Assembly: GCA_963748095.1 (NCBI GenBank)
Contig: CAVVIO010000069.1
Location: 62,001 to 126,000 of the forward strand
From: CAVVIO01 sp963748095
Lineage (GTDB): Bacteria; Bacteroidota; Bacteroidia; Bacteroidales; UBA10428
Direction of reading: 5' to 3'
Length of the DNA: 64,000 nucleotides
Shown here: piece by piece, positions 1 through 9,979 of the stretch
Position numbering within the stretch: position 1 is the first letter of the stretch
How the letters are laid out: the number at the start of each line of letters is the position of its first letter
Notes under the pieces: model-generated
The model's database searches: none
Told to the model about the DNA's origin: nothing
Seen by the model: the letters and a program-made list of their open reading frames with translations, nothing else
Position numbers and translations under genes: made by a program

Positions 1-1641
1 TGCAGGAATTATTTCCTCATCATCTTTTGAATATTCCAGATAGAAATCATTCCACTCCAGCGGGGATATTTTACGTGTACGGGTGAATTTACCGTATTCA
101 TCCAGTATATTTAGTTCTACAATATTAAATATCTGTTCCGGGTTAACATTACCACAGGCATGGCACTCGCTTTCTGTGTAATTTGCATGATGGACCCTTG
201 ACTTAAAATAAATGATTGATTCGATGGGATCGCCATTATAAATTAGATATCCTCCAGTATCAAGAATAAGTAATTTATCGAACATTTTAAAAATTTCCGA
301 TGATGGCTGGTGAATGACCACAAAAACGAGCTTTCCTTTCAATGCCAGCTCCTTCAGCAGATCCATGATATTTTCCGAATCTCTCGATGATAGTCCGGAA
401 GTAGGTTCATCTAAAAATAATACTGCAGGTTCACGTATCAGTTCAAGGGCTATGTTAAGACGTTTTCGTTGCCCGCCGCTTATCTTCTTATTCAGCGGTG
501 ATCCAACCTGAATATCCTTAATCTCATGCAGACCAAGGTTGTGCAACATCCTTTCTATTGTTTCACTTATCTTTTGTTCGGAATAATTGTCGAAACATAA
601 TTTGGCATTATAATACAAATTTTCATAAACAGTAAGATCTTCTATCAAAAGGTCATCCTGTGAAACATAACCAATCAATCCTTCAATCTTCTTCCCGTCG
701 GTATGTATATTAATGCCATTAACAAGAATTTCACCTGTTGTAGGCGCCGTTGCTCCGTTCAATACATTCAGAAGGGTAGTTTTCCCGGCACCGCTTGCTC
801 CCATTATTCCTATCAGCTTTCCCGATTCTTCCTGGAAACTCAGTTTACGAAGCCCTATATGCCCGTTACGGAATTTATAGCTGATGTCTTTCACCTGAAA
901 CAAGATTCTGGCATTTCCTTCATCTTCATTGAAAAGGGTGACAACATCGCTGTAATATATCGGATTAATGGTATGATTTCGAATAGACGATCCGGTATTA
1001 AAAACATATACTTTTTCGTTCTGTAAAAGCTGACCGTTGAGGTACAACTCATTGGAGCCGATATATCTTAAAAGGAACATATTTGCCGAAGTGACATTCA
1101 ATATCCGCAACTGGCCTTTGAAAAAATCGGTATTCAGATGCTTTACCTTGGGATGAGAAAATTCAGGATTATTATCGATAATTAAAAGTTTTCCCGTGTT
1201 GGGTGTTTTTTCAAACGGATAAATGGTAAATTCCATTATGCGATTATGTTCCACTTGTGGGATATGAAATGAATCGCTAACCGTAATGATAAATTCAAAT
1301 TCCTGTTGGGTTATATCGTCATCGTCCGAGTTTACAAATTCATAAAGTTGTACCAGAACAATTATTTTCTGTTTTTGGGTGAGTTCTGTGTTAATCTGAC
1401 TGCAAATTTTCAGGATTTTTACCGAATCGGGCCCGATTCTTTTTTTCCCGCGTTCAATATGAAGTGTCTGGTGCTTTTCGTAGAATGTATCAAATACACT
1501 CAGATAGTCTTTCACCAATTCCTGGTTAAGCTGTCTTCTGAGGAAAGATTCAACGACAATCCTGCGGTCTTCCTTGTTGCTCTCAGGCCTCGCAATAATA
1601 GCGAAAAGTTCCATTAACGCCTTGAGTATCTGTTCGCTCAT
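1..1641 (-). CDS. ABC-G type transporter ATPase with TerB-like and FHA-like N-terminus (partial, C-terminus outside window)
   Basis: The reading frame starts at the ATG at 1641 and stays open to the window edge, giving 547 residues without the end. Residues 1-130 are helical and look like a TerB-type domain. About 150-270 is beta-rich and FHA-like. From about 270 follows an ABC ATPase with Walker A GASGAGKTT (near 281), signature ISGGQRKR (near 385) and Walker B VLFLDEPTSG (near 404). A Cys pair (ECHACG) lies after the ATPase, as I recall from this Bacteroidota family. Such proteins usually continue into an ABC-2 membrane domain and reach about 1000 residues, so the permease part is probably beyond position 1. 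Substrate unknown. It is divergent from clpB. Confidence 0.85.
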   Translation of the reverse strand, partial: MSEQILKALMELFAIIARPESNKEDRRIVVESFLRRQLNQELVKDYLSVFDTFYEKHQTLHIERGKKRIGPDSVKILKICSQINTELTQKQKIIVLVQLYEFVNSDDDDITQQEFEFIITVSDSFHIPQVEHNRIMEFTIYPFEKTPNTGKLLIIDNNPEFSHPKVKHLNTDFFKGQLRILNVTSANMFLLRYIGSNELYLNGQLLQNEKVYVFNTGSSIRNHTINPIYYSDVVTLFNEDEGNARILFQVKDISYKFRNGHIGLRKLSFQEESGKLIGIMGASGAGKTTLLNVLNGATAPTTGEILVNGINIHTDGKKIEGLIGYVSQDDLLIEDLTVYENLYYNAKLCFDNYSEQKISETIERMLHNLGLHEIKDIQVGSPLNKKISGGQRKRLNIALELIREPAVLFLDEPTSGLSSRDSENIMDLLKELALKGKLVFVVIHQPSSEIFKMFDKLLILDTGGYLIYNGDPIESIIYFKSRVHHANYTESECHACGNVNPEQIFNIVELNILDEYGKFTRTRKISPLEWNDFYLEYSKDDEEIIPA

Positions 1642-2038
1642 AGTTCAGGAGTTGGATAGTTCTATTAATATGGTGTGATAAATACTTCGATAGTACGGAT
1701 TTACCAGTTGAATGTTACGATAGCCCGGTCAATTTGTGATATATGGAAAAGTTTGAATAAAAGATTAGCAGGACACAAATACTATATATTTTAATTTTTA
1801 AAATTTATCTGAAAATTACCTGAAAAATTGACATAATGTTTTCTTCACTTTTTCTGTGATTTAGCAACCTCAGATTTTCATTATTGATGTAAATATTTAA
1901 TTGATAATACTTTTAAAAATAAGACGTATTGACTAAAAATTTCACTGATTTACGTCATATTGTCAGAAAAGTATGCGTTTTACTATTTGGTAGAAATTTT
2001 GAGTAGTAGATAAAACAGAATGTTAAAAACAAAAAACT
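1642..2038. other. divergent intergenic region between the ABC gene and clpB
   Basis: This 397-base AT-rich stretch has no credible open reading frame or RNA gene. It must hold promoters for both divergent genes. The only element I can point to is the candidate clpB promoter at its right end. I saw no CIRCE-type inverted repeat. Confidence 0.5.
1959..1989 (+). promoter_or_regulatory. candidate clpB promoter
   Basis: ATTG at 1959-1962 is followed after 18 bases by TACTATTTG at 1981-1989, one base longer than the Bacteroidota -7 consensus TAnnTTTG. It would start transcription about 40 bases before the clpB ATG. The match is imperfect. Confidence 0.3.
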
Positions 2039-4630
2039 ATGAATTTCAATAATTTCACAATAAAATCACAGGAGGCTATACAGAAAGCCTTTGATATTGC
2101 ACAGGGTTATCACCAGCAATCTATTGAAAACGGACACCTGATAAGGGGAATTCTCAGTCAGGGTGAAAATGTTTCTTCTTTTTTGCTAAAGAAATTAGGT
2201 GTAAATACCGGCCAGTTCGAGCAGGTGCTTGATAAAATAATAGAATCATATCCTAAAGTTTCAGGTGGAGAACCTTATCTTTCGGGTACAACTAATAAAT
2301 CGTTGCAAAAAGCACTGGATTATTCCAAAGAATTGGGTGATCAGTTTGTTTCCATTGAACATTTACTTTTGGGTATTCTGGTCTCAGGCGACGATGTGTC
2401 TCGTTTAATGAAAGACAATGGCATTACGGAACGCGAACTTAAAGCAGCCATTAAAGAGTTGAGAAAAGGGGCAAAAGTGGAGAGTCAGACCGCCGAAGAT
2501 ACATTTAATTCACTCAGCCGGTTTGCTATTAATCTGAATGAACAGGCCAGAAATGGAAAACTGGATCCGGTAATTGGAAGAGATGACGAAATTCGGCGAA
2601 TTCTACAAATTATTTCCCGACGGACCAAAAATAATCCCATATTAATAGGAGAACCAGGAGTTGGAAAAACAGCCATTGCAGAAGGTCTGGCTCACCGTAT
2701 AGTAAACGGGGATGTTCCGGAGAACTTGAAAACCAAGCAAATCTATTCACTTGATATGGGCGCTTTAATTGCCGGAGCAAAATATAAGGGTGAATTTGAG
2801 GAACGTTTAAAAGCTGTCATAAAAGAGGTGATTGCTTCAGATGGCGAAATAATTCTGTTTATCGATGAAATACATACACTTGTAGGTGCTGGGAAAAGCG
2901 AAGGCGCAATGGATGCCGCTAATATCCTCAAACCTGCGTTGGCTCGCGGGGAGTTGCGGGCAATCGGTGCGACGACATTAAGCGAATACCAGAAATATTT
3001 TGAAAAAGATAAAGCACTGGAAAGAAGGTTCCAGACAGTTTTGGTGGACGAACCCGATATACTCAGTGCTATATCTATACTACGTGGTTTGAAAGAACGA
3101 TATGAAAATCATCATAAAGTGCGTATTAAAGACGAGGCCATTATTTCGGCTGTTGAACTATCAAGCAGGTATATTACAGATCGGTTTTTGCCTGATAAGG
3201 CGATTGACCTGATCGATGAGGCAGCTTCAAAAATGCGACTGGAAATGAATTCATTGCCCCAGGAAATTGATGATCTGGAACGCAGGATTCAGCAGTTTGA
3301 GATCGAACGCGAAGCTATCAAACGGGAAGGAGATACAGTTAAAGTTAGTCAATTGGGTAAAGAAATTGCCAATCTTAGTGAAGAGCGGAATAGGCTGCGG
3401 GCAAAATGGCAATCGGAAAAAGATATTATTGATAAGATACAAAAAGATAAATCGGAAATTGAAAATCTGAAATTAGAGGCTGAACAAGCAGAGCGACAGG
3501 GTAATTACGGGAGAGTTGCTGAAATAAGATATGGTAAGATCAGAGAAGCAGAAGCTAACATTGAAAAATGGAAAGAGCAGTTAAAGGAACTTCAGGGTGA
3601 ACAGGCCTTAATCAAAGAGGAAGTTACCGCAGAAGATGTTGCCGAAATAGTGTCGAAGTGGACAGGAATTCCTATAAACCGTATGCTGCAAGGTGAAAAA
3701 GAAAAACTGCTTAATCTTGAAAAAGAATTACATAAACGGGTTGTCGGTCAGGAAGAAGCTATTACGGCAATTGCCGATGCAGTGCGGCGAAGCAGGGCCG
3801 GCTTGCAGGATGCCAAACGGCCTGTTGGTTCGTTTATATTCCTTGGAACCACAGGTGTTGGTAAAACCGAACTGGCAAAGGCGTTAGCTGAATTTTTATT
3901 TAACAACGAAAACATGATGACCCGTATTGATATGTCGGAATACCAGGAACGGCATTCGGTCTCAAGATTAATCGGCGCTCCCCCGGGGTATGTGGGTTAC
4001 GATGAAGGGGGACAGTTGACGGAAGCCGTGAGGAGAAAACCGTATTCAGTAATTTTACTCGATGAAATCGAAAAGGCACATCCTGATGTTTTTAATATAT
4101 TATTACAGGTTTTGGATGACGGTCGTTTGACAGATAATAAAGGCAGGGTTGTGAATTTCAAGAATACCATTATAATTATGACCTCTAACGTGGGTTCTCA
4201 TATTATTAATGAAAACCTTCAACACCTGAATGATACAAACAGGTATGATGTGCTGGAAAAAACACGTATACAGGTTTTCGAATTATTAAAGAAATCCATA
4301 CGTCCTGAATTTCTGAACCGTATTGATGAACTGATCATGTTTGTTCCACTCAGTAAGGATGAAATACGTGAGATTGTAGTATTACAACTTCATCAGCTTC
4401 AAAATCTGTTAAGCAGGAGTGATGTTAAGATTATAATGACTGACAAAGCAATTGACTGGATAACCGATCAGGGATTTGATCCGCAATTTGGGGCGCGGCC
4501 TATAAAACGGATATTACAACGAAATGTGCTGAATGAATTATCCAGACAAATAATAGCAGGAACGGTTTCCAATGATAAAACAATTACCATCGATTTGGAA
4601 AGCAATCAATTGTTATTTAAAAACGAATAA
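2039..4630 (+). CDS. clpB: ATP-dependent chaperone ClpB
   Basis: ClpB is the Hsp104-type hexameric disaggregase that pulls polypeptides out of aggregates together with DnaK in the cytosol. The 863-residue length is normal for the family. The order is: N-terminal Clp repeat domain (1-150), first AAA+ module with Walker A GEPGVGKT (near 204) and Walker B ILFIDEIHTLVGAG, the long coiled-coil middle domain (about 400-530) that separates ClpB from ClpA/ClpC, second AAA+ module with GTTGVGKTE (near 603) and VILLDEIEKAH, and a C-terminal small domain. No ClpP-binding IGL/IGF loop stands out. It is a single gene, convergent with the STAS/HPt pair. Confidence 0.98.
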   Translation: MNFNNFTIKSQEAIQKAFDIAQGYHQQSIENGHLIRGILSQGENVSSFLLKKLGVNTGQFEQVLDKIIESYPKVSGGEPYLSGTTNKSLQKALDYSKELGDQFVSIEHLLLGILVSGDDVSRLMKDNGITERELKAAIKELRKGAKVESQTAEDTFNSLSRFAINLNEQARNGKLDPVIGRDDEIRRILQIISRRTKNNPILIGEPGVGKTAIAEGLAHRIVNGDVPENLKTKQIYSLDMGALIAGAKYKGEFEERLKAVIKEVIASDGEIILFIDEIHTLVGAGKSEGAMDAANILKPALARGELRAIGATTLSEYQKYFEKDKALERRFQTVLVDEPDILSAISILRGLKERYENHHKVRIKDEAIISAVELSSRYITDRFLPDKAIDLIDEAASKMRLEMNSLPQEIDDLERRIQQFEIEREAIKREGDTVKVSQLGKEIANLSEERNRLRAKWQSEKDIIDKIQKDKSEIENLKLEAEQAERQGNYGRVAEIRYGKIREAEANIEKWKEQLKELQGEQALIKEEVTAEDVAEIVSKWTGIPINRMLQGEKEKLLNLEKELHKRVVGQEEAITAIADAVRRSRAGLQDAKRPVGSFIFLGTTGVGKTELAKALAEFLFNNENMMTRIDMSEYQERHSVSRLIGAPPGYVGYDEGGQLTEAVRRKPYSVILLDEIEKAHPDVFNILLQVLDDGRLTDNKGRVVNFKNTIIIMTSNVGSHIINENLQHLNDTNRYDVLEKTRIQVFELLKKSIRPEFLNRIDELIMFVPLSKDEIREIVVLQLHQLQNLLSRSDVKIIMTDKAIDWITDQGFDPQFGARPIKRILQRNVLNELSRQIIAGTVSNDKTITIDLESNQLLFKNE

Positions 4631-4665
4631 ACCAGGCCAGGTTAATACGTGGAGCTTGCAGTTTT

Positions 4666-5004
4666 TTAGGAGAAACTTGCCAGACAATCATCGAGCTGGT
4701 TATATAGTTCGAAAACATTTTGTAATTGGAGTAGCTTGAAGAGTTCCATTACTTCCGGTGAAATATCACAAATTTTAAATTTTCCGTGAGTGTTATTGGC
4801 TGTTTTCATAATAGATAAAAACACGCCAAAACCGGTACTGTCGATAAACTTGATTCCATCCAGGCTCAAAGCCAGTTTGGTTTCAGGTTTATTGAATAAA
4901 TTTTTCAATTCTTCTTTTACAGGTTCAGTTATAAGCGCATTAAAACGATCTGAGTTATTAAATTTTACTACGATTATGTTGTTAATTCTTTCAGTTTTAA
5001 GCAT
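4666..5004 (-). CDS. STAS-domain protein, anti-sigma factor antagonist type
   Basis: This 112-residue protein is one STAS domain of the SpoIIAA/RsbV type. The motif FIDSTGFG places the usual phosphorylatable serine at residue 56. In known systems the dephosphorylated STAS protein binds a switch kinase and releases its partner, and a SpoIIE-type phosphatase resets it. It lies 12 bases after the HPt gene on the same strand, so the two are probably co-transcribed. No switch kinase gene is visible nearby. Target unknown. Confidence 0.88.
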   Translation of the reverse strand: MLKTERINNIIVVKFNNSDRFNALITEPVKEELKNLFNKPETKLALSLDGIKFIDSTGFGVFLSIMKTANNTHGKFKICDISPEVMELFKLLQLQNVFELYNQLDDCLASFS

Positions 5005-5016
5005 TTTGTTTGATTT

Positions 5017-5370
5017 TTAAAAAATTGAATCCAGATTTTTGCTTACTTGATCCAGTTCACTAACTGCTTCATTTGTTTCGCGTATAAATTTATCAATAAT
5101 TTTTTTATAACTCTCGGTTTTTATTCCGGCCTTTGCATTATTCTCAAGTGTTTTTAAATCATTGGCCAAATCGGAAAGTCCCATTATCGATATCGATGAC
5201 TTGGCTTTATGGGCTAATTTACCGAGTAATTGGTATTCTTTTTTTGTGAACAGATCAAGCATATCTCTTTTGAATTCCTCTACCTGTGATTTAAAAATAT
5301 CGATCATTTCCAGCACCAGTTCTTTATTTCCCGCTGACATTTCTTTAAGATATGTGAGATCCGTTTTCAT
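5017..5370 (-). CDS. HPt (histidine phosphotransfer) domain protein
   Basis: A 117-residue all-helical stand-alone HPt domain. The phospho-accepting histidine is His54 in LAHKAKSSISIMG, the typical H-x-x-K-S/G context. Such proteins relay phosphate from hybrid histidine kinases to response regulators in the cytosol. It precedes the STAS gene in a two-gene unit. The cognate kinase is not in this window. Confidence 0.88.
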   Translation of the reverse strand: MKTDLTYLKEMSAGNKELVLEMIDIFKSQVEEFKRDMLDLFTKKEYQLLGKLAHKAKSSISIMGLSDLANDLKTLENNAKAGIKTESYKKIIDKFIRETNEAVSELDQVSKNLDSIF

Positions 5371-5537
5371 TTAAATTTTTATTTTCTACAACCTTTTATT
5401 ACCTTGAAATAATTATTTTCCAATAAAAATAAATTAATTTTTTTATTTTTAGTGAAATTATTCAACTTATCTACGTATATATAACGTATAAGTACGAAAC
5501 TTTTTATTGAGAGTGTTGAATTGTTAAAAATATTTTC

Positions 5538-6593
5538 ATGAAAAAAATTATTTTAATAGGCTTTTCGTTTTTATTGATGTTGCCTTCTGTTTATTCACAA
5601 AATGCTGATCAGAATGATCTTACAAATTACCAGAAGAAAAAGCAGGCAGAAAATTCCTTTAATAAAGGAATAGATGCGGTAATAAAAAAGGATTATTATG
5701 GGGCAAAAGATGACTTTAACAATGCAGTAACACTGAATCCCTCATTTAGTAAGGCATTTTTGCAACGCGGCAAGGTGGAATATATGCTGAATGATATGAA
5801 TGGGGCTATATCAGACTTTAAACAGGCAATCAGCATTGATCCCAATTACGGGGAAGCTTATTTTAATCTTGCTTTTATTGAATTTACAAAAGACACTTCC
5901 AATCTCGATCAGTCAGGATTTGAACAGGCAATAACTAAAGGATATACGGAAGCGCCTGTTTATTACTACCTTGGATTGGTACAACTGTTGAAAAAAGATT
6001 ACAGCAGTGCAATTGTCAACTTTTCTCTTGCCATCGAGAAAAAACCTAATTATGCCAAGGCCTATCACGACAGAGCAACTGCTAAAGTTCAGATTGGTGA
6101 TTTAACAGGTGCAATTTACGATTACAGGTTGGCGTTGAATTACAATCCTTTGTTGATTTCGGCCTATAATAACATGGGGATCGCCAAAAAGAAAACAGGG
6201 GATGTACAGGGAGCATTGAATGATTTTACTGCTGCAGTTAATCTCGATTCCACAAAATGTGAATCTTACAATAACCGGGGTACTGCAAAATATCTGCTGG
6301 GAGATTATACAGGCGCCGAAAAAGATTTTGAAAAGGCACTTTTACTGGATGAGAATTATTATTATGCGATCGATAACCTTGCCAATGTTTATGCTAAAAA
6401 CGGAGATTACATAAAGGCTATCGATTTTTATGATAAAACCCTCGAAATGGCACCGCAGCAAGCTGAAGCATACCTGAACCGGGGTCTGGTTTACGAATTA
6501 ATGGGAAAACTTGATGATGCCTGCAGGGACTGGCATACTGCCGACTCACTGGGAGTTACAGAAGCTGCTGACTACGTAAAAGAATGTAAATAA
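5538..6593 (+). CDS. exported tetratricopeptide repeat protein
   Basis: 351 residues, with a cleavable signal peptide (MKKIILIGFSFLLMLPSVYS, then QNAD). The rest is a continuous array of about eight TPR units (for example AYFNLAFIEFTK, AYHDRATAKVQIGD, SYNNRGTAKYLLGDY) ending in a Cys-containing unit (DACRDWHTADSLG). It is probably a periplasmic scaffold. It lies just upstream of the PorE-like OmpA protein on the same strand, with a gap of under 30 bases, so a joint envelope role is plausible. It resembles the TPR gene near 38.5 kb in architecture, including a closing ACRDW/ACSDW motif. Confidence 0.85.
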   Translation: MKKIILIGFSFLLMLPSVYSQNADQNDLTNYQKKKQAENSFNKGIDAVIKKDYYGAKDDFNNAVTLNPSFSKAFLQRGKVEYMLNDMNGAISDFKQAISIDPNYGEAYFNLAFIEFTKDTSNLDQSGFEQAITKGYTEAPVYYYLGLVQLLKKDYSSAIVNFSLAIEKKPNYAKAYHDRATAKVQIGDLTGAIYDYRLALNYNPLLISAYNNMGIAKKKTGDVQGALNDFTAAVNLDSTKCESYNNRGTAKYLLGDYTGAEKDFEKALLLDENYYYAIDNLANVYAKNGDYIKAIDFYDKTLEMAPQQAEAYLNRGLVYELMGKLDDACRDWHTADSLGVTEAADYVKECK

Positions 6594-6620
6594 TTTTTAA
6601 TTTATTCATTGAATAAAAAA

Positions 6621-8699
6621 ATGAAAATAAAACTTTTTTTCGTATTTCTTTTTAGCCTTACATTAATTATTCATCCTTTATGTAATGCACAAAAACTGGT
6701 TAAAGTACGCCGAGGTCAGTTTTACCAGGAAAAAGAAGGATTCCGTGAAGCATGGAAGGCTGTCAGGGCCGGAAATGCCTATTTTAAAAAAGGCCCGGGA
6801 ACTTATCGTGAAGCAAGAGAGAATTACCTGAAAGCTTATAATTTCGATCCTTCGAATCCGGAACTCAATTATATGATCGGAGTTTGCTATCTCTATACGG
6901 ATGACAAATTTGAGTCCATTGATTATTTCAAAACAGCCTTTAAAAACAAACCTAAAGTAAGCGATGATATACATTTCATGTTGGCCCGCGCATATCATCT
7001 CATACACGATTTTGATAATGCAATTAATGAATATACCGAGTATCTGAACAATCTTTCACCTAAACTGGTCGTGCAAAAAAGCGCGAAAATTAAATTACTT
7101 ATAGAGCAATGTAAAACAGGCCAGGAGCTGGTAGCACATCCGGAAAGGGTGGTTATTAATAATCTTGGGACGCAGGTTAACAGCATTTATGATGAATATG
7201 ATCCGGTGGTGGCGAATGATGAATCGATATTATATTTTACTTCAAGACGGGAATATGACAAACACAGTCAGCGGAATCCCATCGATAACAAATTTTATGA
7301 AGACATCTATTATTCCGAGAATAAAGATGGCAATTGGGTCAAGGCACATCGTATGGATAATGTTATTAACCGGAAGAAAAACAAAACTAATGATGCAGCC
7401 ATCGGTATTTCTCCCGATAAAAACACATTGTATCTTTATATAGGTAAGAAAAATGAAGGTGATTTGTATTATACCACTTATAAAAAAGGTAAATGGACAT
7501 CCCCCAGGTCACTTTCCGGAAAACTGAATTCCAAATACAGGGAAACCTCGTTGAGTTTGTCATCAGATGGCAAAACACTCTATTTTGTTTCGAACGATCC
7601 CAAGACCGGCCTTGGCGGTGCCGATATATACGTCAGCAAAAAGAATAGCAATGGCAGGTGGGGAAAACCTGAAAACATTGGCAATATGATTAATACGCCA
7701 TATGATGAAGTGGGTGTAAGTATTTCTCCCGATGACAGTATATTATATTTTTCTTCGAATGGCCCTAATTCCATGGGAGGTTACGATGTATTCGAATCTA
7801 AACTAAGCGATGTGGGATTATGGTCGAAACCGGTAAACCTGGGCTACCCGGTTAATACACCGGATGACGATCTCTTTTATAAGGTATTGCCGGGAGGGAG
7901 AACTGCTTATTATTCAACCATTCGCGAAGGTGGAATAGGAGGGAAGGACATTTATAAGATTATATTCCTTGGATCAGAAAAAGAGATGCTACAGAGCAAT
8001 CAGGGATTTATTATTGCAGGCGTAACAAGACCTTATGATAATATCTATTTTACCCCTCCGTCGAAGATTGAAATAGACACTACTATTTTAATGAAGGGGA
8101 TCATCAGCGATTCTCAAAGCAATAAACCGATAGTGGGCAAAATAGAGCTGGTAGATCCATCGATCAGCAAATCAGTAGCTACAGCAATTTCTGATTCTAC
8201 CGGTAATTACCGGTTAAATGTTCCCGGGCAAAAGACCTATGGAGTTGAGATTGTTGCTAAAGGTTACTTGCTATATTTGGGTAATGTAGATCTCACAAAC
8301 ACTTCGTATGATCAGGTAGTAGTAAAAGATTTCGTACTCGATCCTGTTGAAGTTGGCGCAAAGGTTATTCTAAAAAATATTTTCTTTGAATTTGGCAAAT
8401 CAAATCTGAAACCGGAATCGTTTGTCGAACTGGATAATGTGGTAACCTTATTGGAAAATAACGAAACTATCCGGCTGGAAATCTCCGGTCATACCGACAA
8501 CATAGGGTCGTTGAAATCCAATACAAAGTTATCTGAAGCACGTGCTAAATCGGTTGTTACTTATCTGATAAGTAAAGGTATTAATCCTTCCCGACTGGAA
8601 TATAAAGGATACGCTTATACCCAGCCTGTTGCCCCAAACAGTACCGAAGCCGGCAGGGCACAAAACAGAAGGGTGGAATTTAAAGTATTGAGTAAATAG
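6621..8699 (+). CDS. OmpA-family protein with TPR, PD40 beta-propeller and CRD (PorE-like)
   Basis: From the ATG at 6621 the protein has 692 residues. An in-frame TTG at 6609 is less likely because the ATG opens directly into the signal peptide. Domain order: signal peptide; TPR-like helices (about 40-180); PD40/WD40-like propeller repeats (about 190-440, with SPDKNTLYLY, SSDGKTLYFVSND, SPDDSILYFSSNG); a carboxypeptidase regulatory-like domain (about 490-570); and an OmpA C-terminal peptidoglycan-binding domain (about 580-692, EISGHTDNIGS and AQNRRVEFKV). This matches the architecture of PorE, the type IX secretion component linked to peptidoglycan. Many Bacteroidota encode paralogues, so the PorE role is inferred. 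Confidence 0.88.
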   Translation: MKIKLFFVFLFSLTLIIHPLCNAQKLVKVRRGQFYQEKEGFREAWKAVRAGNAYFKKGPGTYREARENYLKAYNFDPSNPELNYMIGVCYLYTDDKFESIDYFKTAFKNKPKVSDDIHFMLARAYHLIHDFDNAINEYTEYLNNLSPKLVVQKSAKIKLLIEQCKTGQELVAHPERVVINNLGTQVNSIYDEYDPVVANDESILYFTSRREYDKHSQRNPIDNKFYEDIYYSENKDGNWVKAHRMDNVINRKKNKTNDAAIGISPDKNTLYLYIGKKNEGDLYYTTYKKGKWTSPRSLSGKLNSKYRETSLSLSSDGKTLYFVSNDPKTGLGGADIYVSKKNSNGRWGKPENIGNMINTPYDEVGVSISPDDSILYFSSNGPNSMGGYDVFESKLSDVGLWSKPVNLGYPVNTPDDDLFYKVLPGGRTAYYSTIREGGIGGKDIYKIIFLGSEKEMLQSNQGFIIAGVTRPYDNIYFTPPSKIEIDTTILMKGIISDSQSNKPIVGKIELVDPSISKSVATAISDSTGNYRLNVPGQKTYGVEIVAKGYLLYLGNVDLTNTSYDQVVVKDFVLDPVEVGAKVILKNIFFEFGKSNLKPESFVELDNVVTLLENNETIRLEISGHTDNIGSLKSNTKLSEARAKSVVTYLISKGINPSRLEYKGYAYTQPVAPNSTEAGRAQNRRVEFKVLSK

Positions 8700-8727
8700 A
8701 GACGAATAACTGAATACATGATAATAT

Positions 8728-8758
8728 AAAAAGCGTTACAGTCCGTAACGCTTTTTTT
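8728..8758 (+). terminator. rho-independent terminator after the OmpA-family gene
   Basis: Perfect 12-base arms AAAAAGCGTTAC and GTAACGCTTTTT with loop AGTCC, followed by T residues. It separates the envelope gene pair from gcvT. Confidence 0.85.
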
Positions 8759-8848
8759 TGTGTCTTAATACCCAACATTTATCAGAAAAAATTTCCGATT
8801 CTATTTGTACTTTAGCGGTTGAAAAAATTCTGAAATTTATTATAAACG

Positions 8849-9937
8849 ATGAAATCAACAGCTTTAACTGCTATACATGAAAAATTAGGGGCAAAAATGG
8901 TCGAATTTGCCGGCTATAGAATGCCTCTTGAATATTCAGGGGTTACAAATGAACATCTGGCTGTAAGAAACAGTGTGGGCGTATTTGATGTATCCCATAT
9001 GGGCGAATTCTGGGTAAAGGGACCCGAATCACTGAATTTACTTCAAAAAGTTACTACTAACGATGTTTCCTCACTAAAACCAGGCAAGGCTCAATATTCC
9101 TGCATGCCAAACGGCAAAGGAGGGATAGTGGACGATTTACTTATTTATCTTTATGAACCCCAGAAATACATGCTGGTAGTAAATGCTTCCAACATGGAAA
9201 AAGACTGGGAATGGCTGAACCGGAATAACACCATGGATGCTGAACTGGAAGATGCCTCCGGACGAATGTCACTTCTGGCTGTTCAGGGACCAAACGCACT
9301 GAAAGTAGTTCAGGAGCTGACAGATACCCGGTTATCAGAACTGAAAAGTTTTAGCTTTGCAGTAACAGAGCTGGCAGGTATGGAAGATGTAATCGTTTCT
9401 ACTACCGGTTATACAGGTGCAGGAGGTGTTGAAATTTATTGTGGTAATGAACAGGCGGAAACGTTATGGAATGCACTTTTTGAAGCAGGTAAAAAATATG
9501 ATATTCAACCAATTGGTCTCGCAGCCCGTGATACATTGCGGCTCGAAATGGGATATTGTCTGTACGGAAACGATATAGACGATACTACATCGCCGATTGA
9601 AGCCGGTCTTGGATGGATTACCAAATTTAAGGATGGGAAAGATTTCATAGATAGAGATTTTCTGTCAGCACAATTACAAAACGGGGTTACCCGTAAACTT
9701 GTTGGTTTTGAGATGGAAGAACGGGGGATTCCGCGTCATAACTATGCAATTCTGGATGAAAAAGGAAATACTATTGGTGAAGTTACTTCCGGTACCATGT
9801 CACCAGTGATGAAAAATGGAATTGGGATGGGTTATATTGCTCTACAGTATGCTCAACCCGGAAATAAAATATTTATTGAGATAAGAAATAAAAAACTACA
9901 GGCCAAAGTAGTAACCTTCCCGATTTTTAAAGGATAA
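8849..9937 (+). CDS. gcvT: glycine cleavage system T protein (aminomethyltransferase)
   Basis: GcvT moves the methylene group from aminomethyl-lipoyl H protein to tetrahydrofolate and releases ammonia. The 362-residue length is standard. Family hallmarks are FAGYRMPLEYSG near the N-terminus, VFDVSHMGEF, the folate-site GYTGAGGVEIYC, and the C-terminal barrel with GEVTSGTMSPV. The H and P protein genes are not in the window. With serC and serA downstream it forms a local serine/glycine/one-carbon group, though comB lies between. I found no convincing glycine riboswitch in the short upstream gap. Confidence 0.97.
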   Translation: MKSTALTAIHEKLGAKMVEFAGYRMPLEYSGVTNEHLAVRNSVGVFDVSHMGEFWVKGPESLNLLQKVTTNDVSSLKPGKAQYSCMPNGKGGIVDDLLIYLYEPQKYMLVVNASNMEKDWEWLNRNNTMDAELEDASGRMSLLAVQGPNALKVVQELTDTRLSELKSFSFAVTELAGMEDVIVSTTGYTGAGGVEIYCGNEQAETLWNALFEAGKKYDIQPIGLAARDTLRLEMGYCLYGNDIDDTTSPIEAGLGWITKFKDGKDFIDRDFLSAQLQNGVTRKLVGFEMEERGIPRHNYAILDEKGNTIGEVTSGTMSPVMKNGIGMGYIALQYAQPGNKIFIEIRNKKLQAKVVTFPIFKG

Positions 9938-9979
9938 TTAATTTTCTTAATTTTCGGCGTTAAAATTTCAAATAGGGAA

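Noticed and set aside
8700..8848. Possible glycine riboswitch before gcvT
   Set aside because: The gap is short, holds a terminator of the upstream gene and shows no tandem aptamer-like structure.
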